A DNA stretch of 64,000 nucleotides from Chrysogorgia sp. JL179-B06 (GCA_035772405.1 JAYKKM010000193.1:3812501-3876500); one strand, 5' to 3'. Shown: positions 27,130-38,816, numbered from the stretch's first letter. A program made the numbers and translations. Notes: generated by a model not told the origin, from the sequence alone.

Positions 27130-28520
27130 CATAGTGTTAGTGTTAGTTTCTGTTTCGTATATGAACTATCTTATAGCTAATAATATACTCTCAACCCACC
27201 AACATGGCTTCAGGCCTTCTTATCATTCGTGTGAAACATCTTTAATTATGATTTACGAATATTTATCGTCAACTATTGACCACGGTGAAATGAATGGCCT
27301 GATTTTAATTGACTTCTCTAAAGCCTTTGATCTGGTTGATCATATAATTATTCTACATAAATTATCTAATTATGGTATTTCCAAGGCAGCCTTAGGAAGT
27401 GGACGTTCCCAGCAGGTGGAGATAAAGGGTTTTTTGTCTGACCCTATGCAAATAACTGCTGGAGTACCGCAAGGCTCTATTCTTGGACCGTTATTATTTC
27501 TTATTTTTATTAATGATTTACCATTAAGTTTAGTGAACTGTAGTCCATTTCTGTTTGCGGATGATTCCACTCTCCTTACACATGGTCAGAATGTGGGTGT
27601 TACTAGCGATTCATTATGTTACGATCTATATTATACTTCGCAATGGGCAGCGTTTAATAATATGGTACTTAATTACAAAAAACGAAATCGATTAAGATAT
27701 ACTCGAAACGTAAATTTGCTGATCTTTTTCCCTTTTGGTGCAAATAAACAATATGATTATAGAGGAAGTAAAGGAGGTAAAACTTCTTGGAATATCAATT
27801 GATTGCAATTTAAAGTGGGATTTCCAAATTAGTCAAATATATAAAACCATTAACTCAAGACTTTTTGTTTAAAAGAATCCGTCAAAGCCTTCCCTTTAGA
27901 TTTCGCATTCAATTCTACTATGCTTTAATATATCCTCATCTGTTGTATGGTTGCACTGTGTGGGGTAACGCTAGAAATGAGCTGCTCAATGACTTATTAA
28001 TTAATCTTACAGAAAAGAGCAGCTACATTAATTTGAGATAAAGACTCTAGAGCTCCTTCGATTGAATTATTTCGCCAGCTAGAATGGATTCCAGTTCATA
28101 ACATTAAAATGAGGAAAATAATCTTAACCTTTAACTCTTTGAAAATCTCATTGCCTAGTGATATTAAAAACCACTTTACCTACTGCTGGGAGGTGTCCAA
28201 TGTCAATACAAGATCTTCTCAAACTGATTTGAGGCTTCCTTTTATTAAAACTGAGTTTTCAAAGTCTAAACTATCTTATAGTGGTGCTAGTCTTTTCAAC
28301 TCACTACCTAATGACATGAAAGATATTGCTATCCACACTATCCCTTTATTTAAGATAAAACTCAAAAAATTCTTTCTTCAATTGAACCACCAGGTTGACC
28401 ATGTAAAAAAATTCGCCTGTAGCTCGCGTAAGCATTGTTATATTGAGGGCCATCAGGTAGAATACCTTACGGTAATAATGTTCTTAAAACCCTCTTGAAA
28501 TAAAGGATTATTATTATTAA
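27130..28520 (+). pseudogene. 5'-truncated APE-type LINE, decayed
   Basis: Reverse transcriptase motifs run from HQHGFRPSYHSCETSL through [28 protein letters not shown] and FADDSTLL (catalytic FADD, near 27555). After a break near 27780 the frame continues in pieces (LLGISIDCNLKWDFQI, LIYPHLLYGCTVWGN) to the tail block at 28109-28497. It ends in an ATT repeat (28506-28520). The endonuclease is absent. It sits directly upstream of the DHHC exon in opposite orientation. Confidence 0.85.
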
Positions 28521-29048
28521 AAAATTACAAAGAATATGTTATACATTATCTTAACTGTGAAGCGATAAAATCGTTTTTATAATAATCAAGAACTGCAGTT
28601 TTAGCATTAATCGTTACATTGCAGTGTCTGTAAACTCGCTAATGGCACTGGCATAGGGCCTTTTATGGCTTTATCACTGAGATGGGGACCCTTTATGGCA
28701 TAATATTAATTCATAAATACAATCATTATTCATGACAGAAGTCTGGGACTGTGGGACACTTCCCCACATCGGTATGCAACTCTGGGATGCATCAATACAT
28801 CTTAATACTTGATGTTATTAAATATTAATATGCTGTTAATGAACTTGTAAAATGAACATGAACAAACATTAAATTAATCAAAATACATGCATGTTTTGCT
28901 CGTTAATTTGAATTTTGACTTTTTACTGTAAATCCCAAGTTAATGGCAATTTAAATTTCAGAAATTTTGAAAGTTTGTCTGCGTGATAAAAAAGGACAAA
29001 TTTGGGAATTGGGGGTAGAGGGGCCCATAAATATTTTTTGACCAGGGG
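28521..29048. other. No gene seen
   Basis: AT-rich sequence after the LINE tail. No ORF, RNA or repeat boundary is supported. Confidence 0.5.
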
Positions 29049-29540
29049 CGGACATGGAGACCGATTTTGTACGCCAGTTTCAATCCCCTTCGCAATCTTG
29101 TACGTAAATTCCAGTCCTTTTCACGACATTGTACTTTAGGTTTTGTTTGGTCAGTTACGAAATCATTGACAACAACGAAAGAAGTCCTTTGATAATGTAA
29201 TGTTCTTTGATCTGATAGTGACACTAGTTGTCTGAATGGGGGACTGGGAAACGGTAAGCTATTTTTATCTCAATAATTTTTGAGGCTTATTTCGTTATTC
29301 TGTGATAATTTTGCAATTTGTTTCCACGAAAAATGTGCAATTTTGAATCGACTTGACTTTGGTGCTATAAATTAGAAATTATTGGTTCGTTTCTGTCTCT
29401 TGATATTATGTTTTGTGTATATTTGTTTTCAAAATGAACACCATAGTTGAGAAAACAGAACAATTGCGTGGGGGACTGAAACTGTTGCACAAGACCGCGT
29501 ATGGGACTGAAACTGGCGTACAAAATCACCTCCATGTCGG
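29049..29540. mobile_element. Inverted-repeat element (GACATGGAG, TTTTGTACGCCAGTTTCA arms)
   Basis: The arm CGGACATGGAGACCGATTTT...TTTGTACGCCAGTTTCA (29049-29090) is mirrored at 29500-29540, and further GACTGAAACTG-type blocks pair inward. It is about 490 bp and non-coding. Ends are approximate. Confidence 0.65.
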
Positions 29541-29550
29541 AAGGTACGTA

Positions 29551-29895
29551 CTTATAGTACGTATTCCATACAAGGAACAGCAAATACGTTGTCCTAGTTA
29601 CCAGGGATGAGAGTTACTAACCCCATATATAACCGCCTTATATCATCATTGGTGAAATTTAGTATTTATGAGGTTGATAACTGCTTATCAACCTCATGAA
29701 TAATTTTATGAGGTTGATAAGTATTTATCAACCTCATGAATAACTTTATGAGGTTGATATCAGAGATAATGGCCACTAGAGAACAAAGGAAAATGAACCA
29801 ATGATGATATAAAGTAAGACACAACCCGCCTTATGGAATGCGCAGACCATATAAAAGTTGGGGCTATGTATTTGCTCGTTAGGGCAATGTCAGTT
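29551..29895. repeat. Remnant copy C of the GTACGTATTCC family with internal palindromes
   Basis: GTACGTATTCCATACAAGG begins near 29551, a degraded right end CCTTATGGAATGCG lies near 29832, and a single TGTATTTGCTCGTTAGGGC minisatellite unit follows. Between them, 29666-29760 repeats ATGAGGTTGATA and its complement TATCAACCTCAT several times, a short palindrome array. Confidence 0.55.
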
Positions 29896-30530
29896 CTAAA
29901 TGAATGCCATGCGTCGACGCACAGATAAAAAGAGCGATGTCAGCCTTTTGTGTCGTTTGCCAAACTAAGAGCTTTTAAGACATTCTTCACGAAGACAGGA
30001 CCAGAAAAGTCTACACCCAAGTGGCTGAAAGCAAACTTATCAGATACTCTAAACTGAGACAATGGCGGAGGAGCGTTGTAAGATTTTCCTTCCAGTCGAC
30101 GTTTGCATGTTGTACACGTCAGAGATCATTTTCTACCTTTTACGATCCAGTATTTCGATCGTAACTCTGTTAAGGTTTCGTTTACTCCATTATTTATAAC
30201 GTTGAGTTGACTTCTTCTAATGATCATTCCTGTTGTGCTGATTTCTGGGCAAAAAAGCTGGAAAACTTGTAGAGTAGGACAACTTCGCATGGTGAAGTCT
30301 TCCTCGTGATCTCAAGATGTCTTGCTTATATCTTCAAATAGTCATACTACTCTTTCCGTCTGTTTGAAACTGGGTGCTGCTCGTACGTGCTTTTGGATGT
30401 GTTTTATCCACATGGATTCTGCTTGGACGATTTCTTTTTTGACTAGTTCCAACGACAGTGGACGATCTTGATCTTGTTTCCCTTGAATGTTATCCAGGAA
30501 TCGCAGAATGTAGCTAATTGTTACTCTTAA
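29896..30530 (-). pseudogene. Bel/Pao pol fragment (integrase region), decayed
   Basis: On the minus strand the frames read SYILRFLDNIQGK and ESMWIKHIQKH near 30520-30370, then [16 protein letters not shown] near 30190, CTTCKRRLEGKSYNAPPPL near 30110-30060, and HLGVDFSGPVFVKN near 30015-29975, which holds the first integrase aspartate. This order matches Bel/Pao integrases. Stops and frame changes separate the blocks and the DDE core is cut short. Confidence 0.75.
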
Positions 30531-30965
30531 AAGCTTGTAAAACTCGTTGTACCTTCTGCTCGATTATAACTTTGTGTTTTTGGAAAAAACTCTTTTATCT
30601 TTAGCGGCGCTAATTACTCGGGTAGCCGAGTGCGTGTCTCCATTTGATTGGCTGTTTGTTGTCCGAACTTATTTAATAGCCAATCAAATTGCAACACGCG
30701 ATTCCGGACTTAATAGACCTTTCCACATGGCAACTAGCTAAAGGTCTATTATTGCATCATGCACATGCCTCTTGGAGGCCAAATAACTCCATTTTGGCTT
30801 CTTTATTTTTTGTTTGGCCTCGGAAAAAATATTTGGCCTTTGTGATAAGATTCATAAGAAATGTGGCTGGCAAGTATCTTGATCATAAACACGCTCACAA
30901 ATCTTCCACATTCACTACAACATTGTGTATATTAACGCAATAATAATTAATATTAGAGAGGATTT

Positions 30966-31000
30966 AATGCCCCAACCGGGAATCGAACCCTGTAATAAGC
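30966..31000 (-). repeat. tRNA-like B box
   Basis: The minus strand reads GGGTTCGATTCCCGGTTGGGG, trimmed here to GGTTCGATTCCCGG, a strong RNA polymerase III B box. It lies beside AT-rich repeats; no A box at proper distance is clear. Probably a SINE piece. Confidence 0.35.
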
Positions 31001-31090
31001 GAAGCGAATTAATTAATAATAATAATGAATATTAATAATATTAATAATTAATATTATTTAACAAGCGAATTTAATATATATATATATATA

Positions 31091-31260
31091 GACCTCTTTC
31101 ATAATGGCACCCAAATTAAATATTATTTAAATTAGCCTTTCTGACCTCGTTCGCGTGTTTGTAATTCCAAAGAATCTTTGCTTTGTAACGAGGCCAGAAA
31201 GGCTAATTTGCATATATAAAAGAATATTTAGACTGGCCGCCATTATGAAAGTGCATGGTC
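31091..31260. mobile_element. MITE (GACCTCTTTCATAATGGC ends), TA flanks
   Basis: GACCTCTTTCATAATGGC is mirrored as GCCATTATGAAAGTGCATGGTC with a small difference, and an inner pair AATTAGCCTTTCTGACCTCG / AACGAGGCCAGAAAGGCTAA also folds. It lies at the end of a TA run, so the TA duplication is plausible. It is 170 bp. Confidence 0.7.
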
Positions 31261-31329
31261 TATATGGAGAAATCGCTGACTGCTCTGACCATGTCTCAAT
31301 AGCTACAGGTTAGATTGCCTGTTGGTGTC

Positions 31330-31530
31330 GAGTGCTTCCGTGGCTCGGCGGTCAGAGCACTGCACTAGCATCGCAGGGTCGCGCGGGTTCGGTTCCGGTC
31401 GGAAGGCCTTGAAGTTGCATTTTTCGCAACTGGTCCCGGTTTGGTCTTAAAATGTATATATTCCAACACTCGGGATTTTCCTTCGCCATAGGTCCTTGGA
31501 ACGTGGAATTTAATATATATATATATATAT
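31330..31530 (+). repeat. tRNA-derived SINE with TA tail
   Basis: CGTGGCTCGGCGGTCAGAGC resembles a tRNA A box and GGGTTCGGTTCCGG, about 50 bases on, a B box. A non-tRNA body follows, then a TA-repeat tail (31507-31530). About 45 bases (AGAAATCGCTGACTGCTCTG...) are repeated directly on both sides (31263-31306 and 31532-31579). Confidence 0.65.
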
Positions 31531-31859
31531 ATGGAGAAATCACTGACTGCTCTGACCGCGCGTGTCTCAATAGCTGCCCCGGCGTTATTATCACCCTCGC
31601 TTGCGAGGGGATAATTCACATGCAAGATCTGGAAAAGCACTAACTCAGCGGATGGAAAGTAAACGAAGCACGGACGAGGTAAGATAATTACTTGCGAAAG
31701 TTCAATTTTCCTGATATGTTGATTAGGTCGAGAAACACGACAAATAAACTAACGGTTTACTGAAGACGATATCGAATTTGAGATGGAACAAAATTGGTTA
31801 GAAGAATGCCAACAAGCAACAGCATTTCTTAATGTTAGAGGCTCGTGTTAAGGATTATG

Positions 31860-34160
31860 AAGAAAGGAGAATATGACGTCAAACACGAACCAAAGTAAAG
31901 TCGAAGACAAGAACGTCTCCGACGAAACCTGCGCATTCAAAATCGAGAAACCAAAAACGCCGAAGTTCAACGGCGATGTACGAGAATATGCCATTTTTAG
32001 ATCAGACTTTAAACATATAATTGGTTCAAGATTTAACAAGAGTGATGACTCTTGTTCGATCTGCGCTCACATGGAAGCCTCTAGACCTTATCAAAGGCAT
32101 CGAATCAGATTACAAAGCTTACTTGGGACTATATCTTGACTCAATTTATGTGGACCCAAGATTTGTAGCTGATATAGTGACGCAAGACATCGCAAGATTC
32201 AAGACTTTACAGAATGATGAGGACTCGCAATTCTGTGAACTAGTCCACCTGATCAGAAGAAGTTACAATACACTGAAAGAAGTGGGCCGTCCACATGATA
32301 TGGACAACAACCACATGATTGCAATCATTGAGCAAAATATGTGTAATGATGACCGCAAGATATGGGCACGCCATATAGAAAGAGAGAAAACAGATGGAAA
32401 AACACACAGCGATCATGCAGGAAAGCCAAAATCAACCAACTTTCTGCAGAATATGTCCAAGCAACGATCATTGTATTGATCAATGCCGTAAATTTACATT
32501 GTTAAGGGGGGGGGGGGGGGGGGTTACATGGTCCGGGCTGGCCCGGTTAACTGCCTGCTATATAAATCGCATGTTTTCAACATTTAAATTACATGGCAAC
32601 CCGGCGGTCTAGCTAGGTTTGCCGGGATCCCGGTTATCGCAACCGAGCTCGGCAAAGCGGGCTGGGAATTTTATAACGCGCAGTTGCTTCAGCTAAGCCT
32701 AAGCGAAAAACCAAGACTGTATCGAAAAATAAGGCTTCGCCCCCTGAGATTTTGAGATTTAAATGGGACATGTCAGTCATTTTCCTCAGTCTTTGTTGGA
32801 CTATAAAGGGCAAACGGAGTACCGAAACTCCGAATTTAATGCCGACAAATCCAAACAATACGAAGCTGTGAGAGCGTCCTTGGCATATTGGAATTTCCCA
32901 TAAGTGAAGTTGATAACCGAGAAGATAACCTTCAAAGCATTGAGATACAGAAGAAGCGAAGAGAAAATAAAAGAGCCAGGAACCGTACCGCCAAAGTTTC
33001 CCGCAATTTTACTTCACCCGATTGCTGGGCTGAAATCTTCCATGAAATCGTTTCGTAAACTAAACCTAGCTAGCCCGGTTCATGTAATCACCCACTATAA
33101 GTCCTAGTGATCGTCTAAAGGCAGTGAAGAAAACCATGACTGTTACAGTTGCCTCATGCAAGCGCGCCGGAAGAGATCACAGAGCATCAAATTGTAGTCG
33201 AGGACGTCCGTGCCCAGAGATGCATGGTCAACAACGAGCAATGTAGCAAGAACCGCCATCCATTACATGCACCTAAATCCTAACCTTGTGAGTCTAGCAT
33301 CAGTTGTGGAACAAAAGGATGCGTTACTTCCAGTAGTCTCCGCAATCATTCTGGGAAAGAACGACAAGCAATAAAAGGGCAACATTCTTCTTGATCCAGG
33401 AGCACAAATAAGCTTAATAAGAACTTATTTAGCGGAATATTTGAAGTTCAATGGCAAAGATGTGACCATAACCATCACCAAAGTTGGTGGACAAGAAGAA
33501 GAGTTGAAGAATCGGTTATATCAAGTTGCTATTAGCCTATTAGATCCTTGGAGAAAAAGAGTATCTTTACAGTCCAAGCAGTGGGGATTCCACGTATAAG
33601 TAATAATATCACAGAGGTCGAGATCAACAGCATTTCTGCGCGCTTAATTTGGTCTACAAGAAAAATTAATGCACCGTGGAAGTGGCACTCTATAGATCTA
33701 CTAATTGGTGTCGATCATACAAGTATGCACGCTGGAGAAATAAGACAAATTGAAAACCTGGTAGCTCGACATTCCCCACTTGGATGGTTCGTGTTTGGAG
33801 CCACGTCTGGCAAAAAGGCAGCAACAAGTAAACTTTTACGTGTGGGAATACAGTACCTGCCCCACTAGAGATGAGTGGCTTTTGGTCAACCGAATCAATG
33901 GGTGTTGAAGTAAAGCCATGTCTTCAGTTGCAAACCTGGAAAAGTCAGCCAACTTGAGCGAGAAGAAGCCAATTCATCGAAGCATCATGCATGAAGTCTG
34001 GCAATCATTGGCTTATTCCATATCCAAAATGTGATCCAAAGATGCCCGAGAAGAAATGCACCCCAGTCTACAACACATCTTCCAAGGCCACCGATTGAAC
34101 AACTATTGGATCAAAGGTCCAGATCTACTGAACAATCTATTGGTTTATACTTCGTATCTA
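31860..34160 (+). pseudogene. Bel/Pao gag-pol remnant, interrupted
   Basis: Gag: frames at 31873-32040 and 32021-32479 include KPKTPKFNGDVREYAIF, RSALTWKPLDLIKGI and PRFVADIVTQDIARFK, with a frame change between them. The CCHC part starts CRICPSNDHCIDQCRKF, is cut at 32507 by an inserted element, and resumes at 33102 with SPSDRLKAVKK. Protease-like ILLDPGAQISLIRTYL lies near 33385-33435, then IDLLIGVDHTSMHAGE and HSPLGWFVFG (33690-33800). An RT piece, LNNYWIKGPDLLNNLL, lies near 34095-34142. There are many stops and a large deletion before it. Confidence 0.85.
32507..33097. mobile_element. Inverted-repeat element inserted in the Bel/Pao gag
   Basis: GGTTACATGGTCCGGGCT near the left end is mirrored by AGCCCGGTTCATGTAATC near the right. 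An 18-base G run (32506-32523) sits at the left edge. The host gag frame is interrupted at this point and picks up immediately after the right end, so the boundaries are supported by the interrupted protein. TAAG flanks both sides (32503-32506, 33098-33101). Confidence 0.75.
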
Positions 34161-34234
34161 AAGAACGGCAAGTGATGATGAGAAAATTGAAATGAGATTC
34201 ATCATTTCTCCTAACATGATTCGAAAGAAGAAGA

Positions 34235-34235
34235 C

Positions 34236-34303
<68 letters not shown>
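34235..34303 (+). repeat. AAT microsatellite
   Basis: An almost pure AAT repeat of about 69 bases with one short A-rich break. Translated runs of Asn or Ile here are artefacts. Confidence 0.95.
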
Positions 34304-34306
<3 letters not shown>

Positions 34307-35871
34307 AAGTGTTAAATGACGTGTTTGAAGTAAAAGTAGATAAAAATTGTGGTCTACATGAGTTGGTGGACACGGTTTATGTGATCGGAGCAATGGCAGG
34401 CAAAATTTGGGGGAAACATGGAGAGATAACCACCCCAGTAAGAATAGGAAGTCATAAACAAGTGAAATGGGAAAAGAAGATTAGAGATCTCAAAGCGATA
34501 ATATCTCAGATAATGAATGAAATATTTAGAAGGAAAACTAAAACGCCAATGTCACTTAAGGAGAAGCGGATTATGGGAAACATCAAAAGTCTTATATCGT
34601 TGAAATCAAGGTATTTAGACCTTATAAAAGTGGAGAAGATAAGAATGGAGAGTTGGATAAGGAAATCTAAAAGAATAAAGAGCAACAGAACATTTCAAGA
34701 AAATGAAGGAAACTTCTACATAAGGTTGGAGGAAGACCAGGAAAAGAAAGGGCAGATACCAACCATCGAAGAGTTCACAAGGTTCTGGGCTGGAATATGG
34801 GAAGGTAATAAAGGAGTTCGTGAGCAACCGTGGATGGGCCATGTGAAAGAAGTTTTGAAAGGTAAAATAAAGAGCCATAAGGAATGGGCGGTAACTAGTC
34901 AAATCATTGGGAAGCAGATCAAGAAGAAGAAGAATTGGAGTAGCCCAGGGGTTGACGGTATACAGAACTTCTGGTGGAAGAAACTGGAAGGGTTATGGGG
35001 CCATCTTCAAAGGGTATTGTAGGAGCTAGTGCAAGATTCTGAGGAAGTCCCAGATTGGATAGGTTTAGGCAGAACACCTTTAATACCTAAAGAAGAAGAT
35101 ATTAGTAATGTAGCTGAATACCGGCCTATCACTTGTCTAACGACTGTGTACAAACTGATGACATCGGTGCTGGGTCAGCATATGCTCGAACATACCAGAG
35201 AGAATGGTTTGTGGGATAAACGCCAGATGGGAGTCGTAGATGGAGTTTTGGGAACAATATATCACCTCTTAGTGGATAAATGTGTATTGGAGGAAGTGAA
35301 GGAACACAAGAGGAACCTTGTGGTGGTTTACTACGATTATAAGAAGGCTTATGATAATGTTGAACATGAATGGATGGACATGGTCTTTGAATGGCTAGGT
35401 TTGTTTAAAGAAGCACAGAAGGGAATGTATAATCTCGGATTAAGGATAAACTTTGATGAAAATACGATCTCATTAAAAGATTCAATATTAGAAGGAAGCT
35501 GGAAAAGTGTTTGGAGGTCAGTGAAATCTAGATATAAAGATGCGAGAGAGAAGAAGTGGATGGAGGAATATAGATCTAAGGGATTTCAAAGTATGTTGTG
35601 GTGCAACCAGGATGAGCAGGCATACCATTGGTTGAAGAGAAATAACATGCCGCCAACAAAAGTAGCAAGCATCATATCGGTGTGTGAGCAGATGGTGGAA
35701 ACCAGAATGAGTATTCAGATGACTGGAAGAATGGTGGAGACCACATTATGTAGATTGTGTAACCAGTTCGAAGAATCCTTACAGCACTGGTTATCTGGAT
35801 GCCCCAAAATAGTTGCAGCAGAGACGACAACTAGGCATGACCGAGCATACTTGATGTGCTCTTTCATATAA
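34304..35871 (+). pseudogene. R2/NeSL-like LINE remnant with one in-frame stop and a deleted RT core
   Basis: One reading frame runs from about 34304 to 35871, broken only by TAG at 35020-35022. The first part is a basic linker; the second reads PLIPKEEDISNVAEYRPIT and VVYYDYKKAYDNVEHEW, the first reverse transcriptase aspartate. Right after FEWLGL the frame passes, without interruption, into a downstream linker and CRLCNQFEESLQHWLSGC with ...TTRHDRA, the CCHC knuckle before the restriction-like endonuclease. The palm with the YxDD site and the thumb are therefore missing by an in-frame deletion, and the endonuclease is truncated. Confidence 0.8.
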
Positions 35872-36214
35872 AAGTTCTTTAGTAAAATTAATAAATTGTT
35901 TATAGTTTTCACAGTTCCTAATGTTGTCTGGTGCATTGTATTGGAAAGTTACTGTATGAGACTAGTATGGAAAGACTAGTATGGAAAGACGATTTTTTTA
36001 TTGCATAAGGCACTTTAAGCGAAGTATCGCCCACTACAATAATTAGAATGTACCCGTCCCTCTGTGTTTGCTACCTTTGGGCTTGCTGACACCGTCTGCC
36101 TTCAAAATCCTGGTGATACTCAACTGCACTTTGTCGGTTCATTATTCTGACAATGTTTCATAAATGTCGTTCAATATGACGCGTTAGCATGGCCGTCAAA
36201 ATAAAATAATAATC
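35872..36214. other. No gene seen; solitary TTAA-type end
   Basis: At 36007-36017 GGCACT|TTAA matches the right end of the TTAA MITEs in this window, but no matching left end is found. ACTAGTATGGAAAGAC is doubled near 35959-35990. Confidence 0.4.
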
Positions 36215-36560
36215 CTTTCAGAGACGAAACATTTCATTTTAAAATGAGACATTTCATTTTGAAAGGAAAGCCCGTGCACCATTTTGACACGAAACAACAT
36301 ATGGAACGAAATATTTCATTTTAAAACGAAACGTATACCATTTTGAAATTAAATCAAAACAATTCGGAAAAAACATTTCATTTTAAAATAAAATACATGC
36401 CGCTTTGAAACGAAAGAAAACAATTTCATATGAAACAAAACATTTTATTTTGAAACGAAACGTATACCATTTTGAAATGAAAGAAAAACATAATATAATG
36501 CACACCCGATTTTAAAACGAACCTTTTTTATAATTGAAACTGAACATTATACCATAATCC
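36215..36560. repeat. Degenerate tandem repeat (GAAACATTTCATTTTGAAA)
   Basis: Irregular units built from ACGAAAC, ATTTCATTTT and ACCATTTTGAAA repeat at roughly 45-bp intervals. There is no coding potential. Confidence 0.7.
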
Positions 36561-36690
36561 GAAAGGAAACACATCCCATTTTTTATTCCATGGCACATGA
36601 GGATCAAAAATTAGTTCCCTACAGACATGTTTCCCAGACTGTTTTGTTTCCCAGACTGATAGATGTTGCAGTTCGAATGGTTAAATTACC

Positions 36691-37046
36691 GTAGCAGATT
36701 GGGGTCATGTCGTACCTACAGGAACGAGCTGTATGATTGGTTCTCTGCAACATTCCATCACCGCATCACCGCAGTTTTTCCTTTGAATTTCGTACATAAA
36801 TTAGCACGTGCATCATGCATATTTTCATATCAGAACCATAACCCTAACGTTAACCCTGATACTAACCCTAACCCTAACCCTAACCCTAACCCTGACCCTA
36901 ACCCTGACCCTAACCTAAACCTCCATGACTAATCACTGAAGAAATGAAGAGTTTATACGAACTAAAACGGAAGAAAATGCAATGTCGCAGAGAACCAATC
37001 ATATACCTTGTTCCTGTAGGTAGTACCTTACCCGCAGATTGGGGCA
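36691..37046. mobile_element. Foldback element with internal telomere-like repeats
   Basis: The left arm (GCAGATTGGGGTCATG, CCTACAGGAAC, ATGATTGGTTCTCTGC) is mirrored by the right arm (GCAGAGAACCAATCAT, GTTCCTGTAGG, CCCGCAGATTGGGG complement order). Its core at 36838-36925 holds about ten AACCCT-type units, some mutated to GACCCT. Confidence 0.7.
36838..36925 (+). repeat. Interstitial telomere-like repeat (AACCCT)n
   Basis: A run of ACCCTAACCCTA-type units with occasional CTGACC variants. The degenerate units and the surrounding foldback arms show this is not a chromosome end. Confidence 0.9.
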
Positions 37047-37809
37047 TATATTTGCATAAAAAGCATGAGTCAGTTATTTTTATTTTGATAAACTGGATTT
37101 AAAATGCCGAACTCATTCCCCAAAATTCCAATGGACCAAGGTTCCCTCGCGAGCTAACAATCCAAATCTGCCCCCAACCCGACACACACAAACACACTTT
37201 TTCACAGCTTACTACTCCATTGTGCATAGCTACTGTATTAGCCCGCGCCTAGCCTCGTTTGTGCATGCGTCTGTAAGTGTTTGTTTTCATATCACGTCAT
37301 CCAAACTCTAAAATATAAATTCTAAAACCACTTTCCTATAATACTGGCCGTTGATTTTACATGTTTTCCAAATCGTTGTTACGAGTCTTCTTCGAAAATG
37401 TTAGCTCAACACGATTATTCCTTCGGGAAGTTATAGAGTTTTGAATTGTACAGTCTAAGTCATATGGTTTTCAAAGACCTTGTCCTTCAACTAAATTAAA
37501 AATGTCTTTCCTTCTTTTACATCTCAGTAATAATTTGTTATTACTTGGGATACTGTGGTAGCACGAGTCTAGGTTTCGGCTCCCTTTCTGTGTTTATTTT
37601 TTATTTTTATTTTTGGGCGACACTAAATTGCATTTTTGCACAATTTTCTTCCTGTCATATTTGCACAATTTCCGCCATATCAACCTCAACACGACGAGCG
37701 ATCGAAATATCTATGCCGCGATCTCAAAGAGTACGGTGGCTCCTATTTTTCTAAACAAGACTTGACAAGAAAATGTTTTGCTCCACGATTCAGGTAAGGT
37801 GCTGACATA
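37047..37809. other. No gene seen
   Basis: AT-rich DNA with no convincing ORF, splice-consistent exon or repeat boundary. Confidence 0.45.
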
Positions 37810-37818
37810 TTTCAGCAG

Positions 37819-37912
37819 CTGCCTCGTACCCAGGCGTCTCAATGCTTCTACGCGCGCGCATGGTAAGGAGGAGCGAAGAGCGAATGAGCTGCTGGGCCTG
37901 GGTACGAGGCAG
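37819..37912. mobile_element. 94-bp MITE with 9-bp target duplication
   Basis: CTGCCTCGTACCCAGG is mirrored by CCTGGGTACGAGGCAG, and TTTCAGCAG directly flanks both sides (37810-37818 and 37913-37921). A nine-base duplication fits Mutator-like elements. The core includes CGCGCGC. Confidence 0.88.
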
Positions 37913-38244
37913 TTTCAGCAGAGTCTATAGTAGACTATAGTCATACGAATTTACCCGATATATTATTTACCTATTTCTGTTGCGATTTGTTTCGGTTCAA
38001 GCATTTGTACATTGTGGCATGAAGTCTTCATATCTCGTTCGGGTCGATTTATCCAGTCGAACTTCAAGTGAATACCTTTATCTCGTTGGTCGAATTTATC
38101 CAGTCGAGTTTCAAGAATAAGTGTGTTTGCCTACTCACTGGAACCATAATTATGAATTTATATTCAAGCTATAGTTATAATTATATTGAGTTTCTGTTGG
38201 CATTTTACTCCAAAAAATGACATGATGTAGTTGATGTAGTTTGC

Positions 38245-38496
38245 ATGGATTACCAGTATCCAGCTGAATACCAAGTCTTGTCAAAACCTCACTGCCAAGT
38301 TGTTGCTCAACCAAAGACAACTTCATTGACTGTTATGGACGGTAATAAATATTGCAAGTTAAATCAATTTTCAAAAACTCCTATTTGTAATATTGAAATT
38401 TCAACATCTGTGCATGTAGCCCACTTTACTGCAAGTTTGAGAGAGGGTGGGACATGCTTTGTATGGGGGATCAGAATTGAAACCCAAGATTTATAG
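38245..38496 (+). CDS. Unassigned 83-codon ORF
   Basis: An ORF starting MDYQYPAEYQVLSKPHCQ has a mixed, non-repetitive composition with several cysteines but no domain that I recognise. There is no transposon motif and no clear splice signals. It may be chance. Confidence 0.15.
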   Translation: MDYQYPAEYQVLSKPHCQVVAQPKTTSLTVMDGNKYCKLNQFSKTPICNIEISTSVHVAHFTASLREGGTCFVWGIRIETQDL

Positions 38497-38631
38497 GATA
38501 TGGCCATGCTTTTACCAATCCAAAGGGGGTGAATAACTTACGGGTATCCAGTTGACAACCTGAAAGACCCATGGCAAATCACTGAACTATATACATAGAA
38601 AGCTGACTAGCTAGTTAATCAATAGGACGAA

Positions 38632-38816
38632 AAGGTGAAGCCAAACATGGCCGACATGGGCACAATTTTAATGCCCAGTTTGCCACTATGCGGTCAATTT
38701 GGTCAGCTTCAGTCCCATATGTGGTCAATTTGGCCAAACTGACACGTAAGGGCCAGAAACTTGTTGTCAAAAAATTCTCCATGTTGGCCATGTTTGGTTT
38801 CCCCTTCAACCAGAGT
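38632..38816. mobile_element. MITE (AAGGTGAAGCCAAACATGG ends)
   Basis: AAGGTGAAGCCAAACATGGC is mirrored, with small differences, near 38790-38816. The interior repeats GTCAATTTGG(T/C)CA. It is about 185 bp and non-coding. Target duplication not clear. Confidence 0.7.

Noticed and set aside
31338..31400. Functional tRNA gene
   Set aside because: A and B boxes are present but no cloverleaf with matching acceptor stem; a SINE body and tail follow.
34192..34303. Poly-Asn/poly-Ile protein start
   Set aside because: It is an AAT microsatellite at the junction of a Bel/Pao remnant and a LINE remnant.
36838..36925. True telomere or chromosome end
   Set aside because: Few and degenerate units, enclosed by inverted arms and followed by ordinary sequence.
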